The notes under the pieces are model-generated. The model saw only the letters and a list, made by a program, of their open reading frames with translations, searched no databases and was not told the DNA's origin. Below are positions 45,421-51,394 of a stretch of DNA of 51,394 nucleotides, piece after piece. Position 1 is the stretch's first letter, and each line of letters starts with the position of its first letter. This DNA comes from Verrucomicrobia bacterium SCGC AAA164-E04 (lineage in GTDB: Bacteria; Verrucomicrobiota; Verrucomicrobiia; Limisphaerales; AAA164-E04): positions 122,101-173,494 of the forward strand of contig KB911979.1 of NCBI GenBank assembly GCA_000383715.1, given 5' to 3'. Made by a program: the position numbers and the translations under genes.

Positions 45421-46245
45421 TCACTGGTCAATTTTTTCGACGCTCATGCTTTGTCCATCCATTTCGTAAATGCCTACAAGATAGCCATTCTCCAGAACTT
45501 CACCTACCTTCAATGTGCCATAAATGGTGACAGGTTCGTCCATCACGGGTTTAACACCCTCTTCTTCCATACGAACGCTGACCCATTCATTTATTTTCGG
45601 CACGGTGCCATAACAGCACATGGATTGATCGCGCATGATCAGCATTTCAGTGACACTTCCTTTCTCAACTTTCAAAGGCAGCATGAAACCCTTGAGTGAA
45701 ATAGGCTTGTCATTCAATGCCTTGATTGAGGCGGGGATTTGCTCTTTGTAGACTTGACCTTCCTCGTCTGCTACTGGCTCAGTCAGGTCCTCTGGCATGG
45801 TGTATTCGAAAGAAGCGAGTTTATCAAAGCTGATGGAAAGATAATCTCCATCCTTTGAAATCAAATCGGCATCTTCCTTCACGATCTCCAGAAGCACTTC
45901 GGGCTCAGATGCTGTTGCTACGACTTGACCTGTCGCCTGTGTGACTTCGTTCGATTCAAGCACAGAAGTATTGTCAACGGGTATTTCCGTTGTCCGGATG
46001 CCAGTGTGATCCGTAGCGACATTAGCAGGTTTGGTATCCGGCGCTCCTTCGATCGCTGGGGTTGAAAGTTGTGTTTCTTGAGCGGTTTCAATGGGGTCTC
46101 CCTGAATCAACTCACCTTGTGGCGCTTGCGACACGTTTGCTGAGGAAGGGGAACTATCGGAGCACCCCAGGCTTGTGATCAGGATGAGGCAGGTTACCAC
46201 GCTGCAAAGCGCCCTGAATGCATGAGTGAATTTATTGGTTTTCAT
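45421..46245 (-). CDS. Lipoprotein with DUF3299-like domain
   Basis: 274 residues. A signal peptide ends in a lipobox 'TSLGC' (Cys28), so it is a lipoprotein. A low-complexity, acidic and Thr/Ser-rich stretch follows (about 30-150), then a DUF3299-like domain: 'PASIKALNDKPISLKGFMLPL' (in outline, residues about 180-200), 'MLIMRDQSMCCYGTVPKINEWV' (with Cys-Cys) and 'GTLKVGEVLENGYLVGIYEMDG'. The upstream genes are a His-rich lipoprotein and an ABC permease/ATPase pair on the same strand. This gene content recalls the zinc-responsive PA4063-PA4066 set of Pseudomonas aeruginosa, in which PA4066 is a DUF3299 protein. Its function is unknown. Confidence 0.75.
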   Translation of the reverse strand: MKTNKFTHAFRALCSVVTCLILITSLGCSDSSPSSANVSQAPQGELIQGDPIETAQETQLSTPAIEGAPDTKPANVATDHTGIRTTEIPVDNTSVLESNEVTQATGQVVATASEPEVLLEIVKEDADLISKDGDYLSISFDKLASFEYTMPEDLTEPVADEEGQVYKEQIPASIKALNDKPISLKGFMLPLKVEKGSVTEMLIMRDQSMCCYGTVPKINEWVSVRMEEEGVKPVMDEPVTIYGTLKVGEVLENGYLVGIYEMDGQSMSVEKIDQ

Positions 46246-46286
46246 GTTTATTGATTCAATCAGTCAAAACCGATCCTGCATGGTGC

Positions 46287-46808
46287 TCAGTGTGTCTCGT
46301 TTCCCTCTGGGTATTTGAAGGCGACATTATCAAATTGCTGTCCTGAAACATGGACCGCAAGGATATTTCCTTCAAATGTATTCTTATCGGGAAGTGCAGA
46401 CAGCTGAGCGTGAAATTCAGAAGTATCTCCAACCTGCTCGCCCGTTGCTCGATTTCCCGCGGCATGAAAAGTCCACTGAAGCTTCGGTCCATCGGCTGGA
46501 TGCACGGATACGTCAAAGGATGCCTGCGTGATGCGGATGAATTTTTCGAGATGACCGTCCATGATGAAGCATCTCATGACCCCAGCTTCGAGATCTTTGA
46601 CCCATTCCATGTGAAATGATTCATCCCCCAGTCGAATCACTGTGCCACCATGGGGAGGCTCATGGTGATGACCATGGGCTGCGTGATCGTGTGAATGTTC
46701 TGCAAGCGGGGGATTTGATGCTGATTTCCCGCATCCGATCATACACATGACTGCCACTGTCAAAAGAGGGATAATTTTAGCAGCAGAGGATGGAAGGTCA
46801 GCTCTCAT
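46287..46808 (-). CDS. His-rich lipoprotein, probable metal binder
   Basis: 173 residues starting at ATG 46808, which overlaps the permease stop (ATGA, 46808-46805); longer frames upstream lie inside the permease gene and are not used. A signal peptide ends in 'CMIGC' with lipidated Cys26. Residues 37-55 are a histidine cluster ('EHSHDHAAHGHHHEPPHGG', nine His), followed by a beta-rich domain ('MEWVKDLEAGVMRCFIMDGH'). The His cluster suggests zinc or another divalent metal, and the permease coupling suggests that it hands metal to, or takes it from, the transporter. No named family was recognised. Confidence 0.75.
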   Translation of the reverse strand: MRADLPSSAAKIIPLLTVAVMCMIGCGKSASNPPLAEHSHDHAAHGHHHEPPHGGTVIRLGDESFHMEWVKDLEAGVMRCFIMDGHLEKFIRITQASFDVSVHPADGPKLQWTFHAAGNRATGEQVGDTSEFHAQLSALPDKNTFEGNILAVHVSGQQFDNVAFKYPEGNETH

Positions 46809-48010
46809 GATACAGGCAGAAGGTTTTCGGCAACAGGGGTTCGGTAAGCTTTGGCGGCAGGTATACAACCTGTCAACGCTCCAAGTGCAATCATACCTGC
46901 GGGTGTCCATATCAGTGCGCTGTGCAAGGCAAAAGGATTGAGCACAACACCGGTCTGAAATCGGATGACAGCCGCAGCCGTGGAAAAAATGATGCCATAA
47001 AACGCAAATGCCATGACCATTCCAATGATAGAAATGCATGTGGATTCAAAGACGATTGCCCCAAATATGACACGTCTTCGGGCGCCAAGTGCACGCAGTA
47101 TGGCAATATCCCTTTTTCGTTCATTCATGGAATTGTAGATTCCCGCAAGCACCGAACCCGCAGCTACCAAAGCAACCAGATAAGCGATTATTTCCAATAC
47201 TTTGTCAAACCAGCTGATCTTGCGAAACAGTTGAGCCATGATCTGATCAATAGGCCAGGCAAATGTCAGGCGGTTTCCTTGTTTGTTATACATCATATCA
47301 AGCCTGAAACCTGATTGGGGATTTCGAAGCTTAATCAAAACCGCACTGACATCCGAGGCGGATTCAGGATTGTGTCCGCTCATCTTCTGCAATCCGGCCA
47401 GAGGTATCCAGATCACGCGATCAGCAGGGGTGTTGCTTAGCTTCATGATGCCAACAACAACGTAAGTTTCTGCATGCTCCTTTTCCTCATCAAAAATTAA
47501 TCCATGGTAAGGATGGAAGTTGTCTCCCACCTTGAGTCCCAATTGTGCAGCTGCAAAGCCACCCACGACAGCCTCACGTCGCGAAGGATCCATCCATCGT
47601 CCGTTTGGCTCCAATGCATATTTGGATCCCTCACGATATTGCGTTTCCGTAAACAATTCAGGGGTGACTCCAATAAGTCGGAATCCCCTGTAATTGTCTC
47701 CTACCGCAATCGGTATCGCGCTTGCAACCCCGGGATGTTTGCGAATGTCTTCATAATCTTCCCAGGCAAGATTACCAGGAGATGCTTCGACATGGAAAAT
47801 AGAGTTAAGCACGAGTTGTAGTTTTGACGAACGAGCCCCGAGTACTGCGTCAAAACCTGCATTCACATCGGTGAATGCAGCATTGGATTGATCTTTGATG
47901 ATCCAGACTGAGAGGATTAACCCTCCTGCAAGGGCAATGGAAAGAGAAGTGATGGTGGTAGACAGCAGATGCTGTCTCAGGCTTTTCAAAACAATCCTTA
48001 ACAAAGTCAT
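46805..48010 (-). CDS. FtsX-like ABC transporter permease
   Basis: A 401-residue MacB/LolC-type permease: one N-terminal membrane helix ('TTITSLSIALAGGLILSVW'), a large extracytoplasmic domain (about residues 45-260) and three C-terminal helices with the FtsX signature region 'NSMNERKRDIAILRALGARRR' (in outline, about residues 305-325). It overlaps the ATPase upstream and the His-rich lipoprotein downstream by ATGA, so the three are translated as a unit. Such transporters do not act as classic channels but move envelope components using ATP. The metal-linked neighbours suggest a role in metal homeostasis. Confidence 0.9.
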   Translation of the reverse strand: MTLLRIVLKSLRQHLLSTTITSLSIALAGGLILSVWIIKDQSNAAFTDVNAGFDAVLGARSSKLQLVLNSIFHVEASPGNLAWEDYEDIRKHPGVASAIPIAVGDNYRGFRLIGVTPELFTETQYREGSKYALEPNGRWMDPSRREAVVGGFAAAQLGLKVGDNFHPYHGLIFDEEKEHAETYVVVGIMKLSNTPADRVIWIPLAGLQKMSGHNPESASDVSAVLIKLRNPQSGFRLDMMYNKQGNRLTFAWPIDQIMAQLFRKISWFDKVLEIIAYLVALVAAGSVLAGIYNSMNERKRDIAILRALGARRRVIFGAIVFESTCISIIGMVMAFAFYGIIFSTAAAVIRFQTGVVLNPFALHSALIWTPAGMIALGALTGCIPAAKAYRTPVAENLLPVS

Positions 48011-48687
48011 TGATCTGCCTCCTTACTTGCTTTGTTGATGGTGGCAAGGTCCCAGCAATGATCGAACGACTTCAGGATGTGCCTGTCATGGCTTACCAGT
48101 AACAGGGCGGCTCCATTTGCCTTGCAAACCTCCCGGATTAATTGGAGCGCGGTCATCGCGTGCTGCCGATCCAGATTCCCAGTGGGTTCGTCTGCAAGCA
48201 CAAGCTTTGGTCGGTTGGCCAGAGCTCGAGCCACAGCAATACGCTGTTGTTGGCCGGTTGAAAGCTGTCGAGGGTAATGGTGAAGCCGGTCTTCCATACC
48301 TACCTTCTGCAGTAATTCGGTGGCATAAGCACGGTCGGAGCCCGGACCAAAACTCATGCCGAGGAGGACATTTTCCAAGCAGGTGTAGCCTTGCAGTAAA
48401 TTGAAGGTTTGAAAAATATAGCCTATTTGGAACGCCCTGACTCGATCCCGCTCCGATTCCCGCATCGATTGAATATCCTGACCATCCAGCTTGATTTGAC
48501 CTTCATTGGCGGTGAGGATGCCTGCAATCAAGTGAAGAAAAGTCGTTTTCCCAGTTCCGCTGCGGCCACAAAGTCCCACTTGCTCTTTGGGTTGCATGGA
48601 GAATTCGGGAACATCCAGCACCGTGTGGATCTGATTGTCCGGAGACCGATAATTTTTCTTCAGATGGGTGATTTCCAGCAAAGCCAT
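48007..48687 (-). CDS. ABC transporter ATP-binding protein (MacB/LolD type)
   Basis: The ATPase of the FtsX-like transporter. From ATG 48687 it has 226 residues: Walker A 'GRSGTGKTT', Q-loop 'YIFQTFNLL', signature 'LSTGQQQR', Walker B 'LVLADEPTGNLD' and H-loop 'LLVSHDR'. The frame reaches back to 48732, but 'MALLEITHLKK' is the usual N-terminus of the family and the divergent EEP gene starts at 48732. Its stop overlaps the permease start (48010-48007). It is probably the first gene of the four-gene set that ends at 45421; no clear promoter is visible in the 44 bases upstream. Confidence 0.93.
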   Translation of the reverse strand: MALLEITHLKKNYRSPDNQIHTVLDVPEFSMQPKEQVGLCGRSGTGKTTFLHLIAGILTANEGQIKLDGQDIQSMRESERDRVRAFQIGYIFQTFNLLQGYTCLENVLLGMSFGPGSDRAYATELLQKVGMEDRLHHYPRQLSTGQQQRIAVARALANRPKLVLADEPTGNLDRQHAMTALQLIREVCKANGAALLLVSHDRHILKSFDHCWDLATINKASKEADQ

Positions 48688-48731
48688 AATTATTGTGAAA
48701 CGCATCATATATCCGAGGTGTAAATAAAACA

Positions 48732-49706
48732 ATGCCGAATGGATTGTTAGGAAGAAAAACAGGGATCAGGTATGTAATGCCATTGATTGCATGGGGCGGT
48801 TTTATCTTTTCGATATTGCCTTTGTTGCCGTTTGATTTTTGGATGCTTGCTTTGGCTGATCATTTCAGAATGCATTACGTTCTGCTTGCATCGTTAGCGC
48901 TGATCTTTTCTTTGTGGTTGAAACAATTCAGATACGTATTCGGAATATTTTTTATTGCAGGGCTGAATCTTTATGTGATGTCCCCCTGGGACTGGGCGAG
49001 GCCCTCACTAAAACACAAGCATGATGGTTTTTCCGTGCCAACACTGTCATTGATTTGGTTGAACGTGCATTCGGATAATGAAGCAAAACAGGAGGTTATT
49101 GATTATCTTTTAGATAAGAATGCCGATCTCATCTTGTTGAGTGAAGTCAACGATCAATGGATTCAATCGATGGAGGTCCTGAATAAGCGATGGCCTTACC
49201 AGATACTCCATCCGCAGGAAGACAATTTTGGCATGGCCGTTTTTTCCAGATTTGAATTCGACTCCCATGCACGATTAAAGTTGGAGGCATTTGAGGTGCC
49301 TGCGGTTGAAATGATACTGCGTTTCCGGGACGGAAAAACCCTTGCTGTTTTCGCCGTACATCCTGTTCCCCCTATTGGGAAAAACTATACACAATCACGA
49401 GATAACTATCTGGCTAACCTCAGTCGCCATCTGCATGGGCAAAAGAAACCTTGTATCGTGATCGGTGATTTCAATGCGACCCCGTGGCATCCCCCTGTGC
49501 GGCGTCTTTTGAATCAAAATCAATTAATGTATGCCTTGCCGGGTTCGTCTATGTTTCCATCCACCTGGCCATCTGCCTTGCCGGGTATAGGAATCCCTAT
49601 CGATCTCTGTCTTGTGGATCGCTCAATTCGACTGCTGGATCATCAAGTAGGGCCACGTGTTGGATCGGATCACAGGCCCTTGGAATTGCAGTTTACTCTT
49701 GAATAA
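48732..49706 (+). CDS. Membrane-anchored endonuclease/exonuclease/phosphatase family protein
   Basis: 324 residues. Three hydrophobic helices at the N-terminus (about residues 12-33, 45-65 and 68-88) anchor an EEP domain that begins near residue 105. Landmarks are 'LNVHSDN', 'LLSEVNDQW' (metal Glu), 'VFAVHPVPP', 'VIGDFNATPWHP' (Asp-Asn) and 'GSDHRPLEL' (Asp-His), a complete metal-dependent phosphoesterase set, probably facing the periplasm. Similar proteins are found widely, often unannotated. It is divergent from the ABC ATPase gene with 44 bases between the starts, so the two may share a control region. The substrate is unknown. Confidence 0.88.
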   Translation: MPNGLLGRKTGIRYVMPLIAWGGFIFSILPLLPFDFWMLALADHFRMHYVLLASLALIFSLWLKQFRYVFGIFFIAGLNLYVMSPWDWARPSLKHKHDGFSVPTLSLIWLNVHSDNEAKQEVIDYLLDKNADLILLSEVNDQWIQSMEVLNKRWPYQILHPQEDNFGMAVFSRFEFDSHARLKLEAFEVPAVEMILRFRDGKTLAVFAVHPVPPIGKNYTQSRDNYLANLSRHLHGQKKPCIVIGDFNATPWHPPVRRLLNQNQLMYALPGSSMFPSTWPSALPGIGIPIDLCLVDRSIRLLDHQVGPRVGSDHRPLELQFTLE

Positions 49707-49737
49707 TTCAAACTTGTGCAATCAATTGCAGGAAGTT

Positions 49738-51394
49738 TTATGGTAAATGGCGGAAGAAAAGTGTTTCTTCTGGGGTGGGGGTCACATCTTTGAGGGGAAG
49801 AATGACGTTCCCTTGATCAAGTGAGATTTGCATCCAGTTGACCAAATCTGTTGACCATTCAATATTCCATTCACCAGAATTTGGGAATGGGTTTTGGGCA
49901 AATACGGCATGCTGTTGATCGGGCAGAGGAATAATTGCCAGAGGGGTGTCGATGATTGACGGACTGTTATGGATGACTTTGATGGCTGTGTTGTTTCTTT
50001 GATAAGGTTCACTGTTGTTGGTATCTACCATGGCCATGATGGTTGAATAGGTTTCTGAGTCTGGTTGAAATGTGAACTCAAATATTTCCTTGCTGGCGCT
50101 GGTCACAACCCCAAGGTGGAATCGGAATCCGTTAAGAATAGGCTCCATCCAACCTGCGCTGGCACTCCATTGAACGAGATCAAGTGATTCAGACCACTGT
50201 ATCTCAATGACGGTTCCTGACGCATTGCACTCACCTTGATGTCTTAATTCAACATACACCTTCTGATGTGTATCATGATTTGGGGATGGGTTTGGCGTGG
50301 ATATGCCAACGGATAAATCCATGTTCTCGCAGGGAGCGCAATCCATGCACCAACACACCGTATTCTGAAACAGTGAACGCAAGTCGGAGGTTTCACCGTT
50401 AACACCTGCTGGTATCATCGGGAAAAGTTGGATTGCTTTTTTTCCCTTCACGGTTGATCCCTCTATCATGGGAGGGACTGCGGCCATGACTGCATCTCCG
50501 GTCAATCTGTGAGTCAAGATGGGGATGGAATCAGGGTGGCTGGTCTGAGCTGTGACGCTTGCATTTGTCCGTAACGGAATAGTGTGAATGTCACCGTATT
50601 GCCCCATGAGAAAGGTCTTGTTAGATGGGCTAAGAACAGTTTCTGCAATGAGTGTATCCTCAACAAAGTTTATCTGTTGGAAGTTTGCCAATGCATACCA
50701 TTCATTTGTGGGGAGATTATTCCGGTCTTCTGCTATCAGGGCCTCTTGTGTCATGAGGTAGACAGGGTTGCCCGATAGGTTCCAATGATGGAGGGTGCTT
50801 GTCAGTTCTGGGTAAATAATGGAGTCGGTGATGGACTCCTTCCATATGGCGAGCTCAACTCCAATCAAATCCTCCGCATGGATCTGTGCCGGATGCATAA
50901 TTCGAAGCTGAATTCCCATATCGAATAATGCCTCTTTGATGGATTGAGTTTGCCTGTTGCTGGATTCTTCAATCAATAGAACTTGCTTTGAATAATGGAC
51001 GACTTGCACCTGAATGGGATTTACCCAGATGACATTATTCGCAGCATCTTCGATCTTGGCTTCCAATAGAAATGCACCCGATCTCTCCGCAGCCCACATG
51101 ATTCGAAAAGGACTGCGGGTGAATCGGTGGATGAGTTGATGGTTGGCAAACAATTCAATCGAAACGATGGGGTTCGTGTGGTTCACATCCAGTTCGATGG
51201 GGATCTCAACCACTGGTGACGTATTATCGAAATTTAATTTAAAAATTTCGTGGTCACCAGGGCTGGTGAATACAGCGTCAAGTTCAAGTTCAGGTTCAAG
51301 TTCAGGTTCAGGTTCAGGTTCAGGTTCAGGTTCAGGTTCAGGTTCAGGTTCAGGTTCAGGTTCAGGTTCAGGTTCAGGTTCAGGTTCAGGTTCA
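49738..51394 (-). CDS. Secreted protein paralogous to the giant VWA protein (5' partial) with a (Pro-Glu)n segment
   Basis: The frame is open beyond 51213 to the right edge, so about 552 residues of the C-terminal part are visible. Reading inward from the edge it has a (Glu-Pro)n tract of at least 30 residues, a few Glu-Leu units, an Ig-like domain, then a region that parallels the C-terminal third of the protein at 30818-35998: 'QVLLIEESSNRQTQSIKEALFDMGI' (in outline), 'LFQNTVCWCMDCAPCEN' (versus 'LFQNAICWLLRCSACSS') and a terminal 'NIEWSTDLVNWMQI'. Both therefore share a conserved CW...C..C module. The N-terminal part is outside the window. Probably a cell-surface or secreted protein with a proline-rich stalk. 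Confidence 0.85.
   Translation of the reverse strand, partial: EPEPEPEPEPEPEPEPEPEPEPEPEPEPEPELEPELELDAVFTSPGDHEIFKLNFDNTSPVVEIPIELDVNHTNPIVSIELFANHQLIHRFTRSPFRIMWAAERSGAFLLEAKIEDAANNVIWVNPIQVQVVHYSKQVLLIEESSNRQTQSIKEALFDMGIQLRIMHPAQIHAEDLIGVELAIWKESITDSIIYPELTSTLHHWNLSGNPVYLMTQEALIAEDRNNLPTNEWYALANFQQINFVEDTLIAETVLSPSNKTFLMGQYGDIHTIPLRTNASVTAQTSHPDSIPILTHRLTGDAVMAAVPPMIEGSTVKGKKAIQLFPMIPAGVNGETSDLRSLFQNTVCWCMDCAPCENMDLSVGISTPNPSPNHDTHQKVYVELRHQGECNASGTVIEIQWSESLDLVQWSASAGWMEPILNGFRFHLGVVTSASKEIFEFTFQPDSETYSTIMAMVDTNNSEPYQRNNTAIKVIHNSPSIIDTPLAIIPLPDQQHAVFAQNPFPNSGEWNIEWSTDLVNWMQISLDQGNVILPLKDVTPTPEETLFFRHLP
51283..51394. repeat. (TTCAGG)n hexanucleotide microsatellite
   Basis: After two variant TTCAAG units and one TTCAGG, at least fifteen perfect TTCAGG units (51301 on) run to the right edge, where the window stops inside the array. 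Each unit encodes Pro-Glu on the minus strand. The copy number is a minimum. Changes in copy number keep the frame. Confidence 0.95.

Noticed and set aside
45172..45699. Plus-strand open frame of 175 codons
   Set aside because: It lies mostly antisense to the lipoprotein gene and the lptD start, and its translation has no domain-like character.
49717..49730. Palindrome TGCAATCAATTGCA between two convergent genes
   Set aside because: Short, AT-rich and without a T-run or a known regulator; consistent with chance.
51283..51394. CRISPR or telomere-like array
   Set aside because: The unit is six bases with no spacers and is in frame with a protein-coding gene, so it is a coding microsatellite.

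Overview
The window reads as chromosomal DNA of a diderm bacterium of the Verrucomicrobiota (PVC group). Several lines of sequence evidence agree: a lexA operator of the TGTTC-N4-GAACA type known from Verrucomicrobium, HEAT-repeat/heme-binding and DUF5069 proteins, orphan pseudopilin-like proteins with an H-Xn-DG tail, LamG/Ig secreted proteins, a Tat-exported Gfo/Idh/MocA oxidoreductase, a sulfatase, and an LptD outer-membrane protein. Many genes lack a clear Shine-Dalgarno sequence. I saw no rRNA, tRNA, CRISPR array, transposase or phage gene. The genus cannot be decided from sequence alone.

Layout. 1-4.4 kb: the tail of a HEAT/cytochrome c protein, a ~590 bp non-coding stretch, then the overlapping nickel-pincer cofactor genes larB-larC. 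4.5-7 kb: a pseudopilin-like protein and an ethanolamine permease broken by one base. 7.0-12.3 kb: an SOS cassette of lexA followed by a single 1539-codon ORF that fuses a catalytically intact Y-family (Pol IV/DinB) polymerase to a DnaE2/ImuC-like polymerase. This is the most unusual item in the window. 12.5-16.6 kb: a TVP38/DedA-like membrane protein, a sulfatase, and a secreted propeller plus endonuclease/exonuclease/phosphatase protein. 16.7-19.6 kb: cstA (frameshifted in a run of nine Gs), nadD and rsfS. 19.8-24.7 kb, minus strand: a Bat-like membrane/VWA/VWA trio, purF and DUF5069. 25-30.6 kb: a LOG-family protein, a Gfo/Idh/MocA oxidoreductase, a cation/proton antiporter, a second pseudopilin and a peroxiredoxin. 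30.8-36 kb: a giant secreted protein with PPC-like repeats and a VWA domain. 36.1-39.4 kb: a hydroxyproline-type catabolic trio (DHDPS-family deaminase, 4-hydroxyproline epimerase, FAD amino-acid dehydrogenase). 39.4-48.7 kb, minus strand: a LamG/Ig protein, lptD, and a four-gene set (DUF3299 lipoprotein, His-rich lipoprotein, FtsX-like permease, ABC ATPase) that resembles the zinc-responsive PA4063-PA4066 set of Pseudomonas. 48.7-51.4 kb: a membrane-anchored EEP phosphatase and, at the right edge, a partial paralogue of the giant VWA protein whose coding sequence runs out of the window through a (Pro-Glu)n hexanucleotide microsatellite.

Functional reading. The window mixes housekeeping genes (nadD, rsfS, purF, lptD, lexA) with heterotroph nutrition genes (sulfatase, CstA, ethanolamine and hydroxyproline use) and cell-surface proteins. 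Two transporter genes carry single-base frameshifts in G runs. These may be real lesions, slippage sites or sequence errors, and raw reads would decide.
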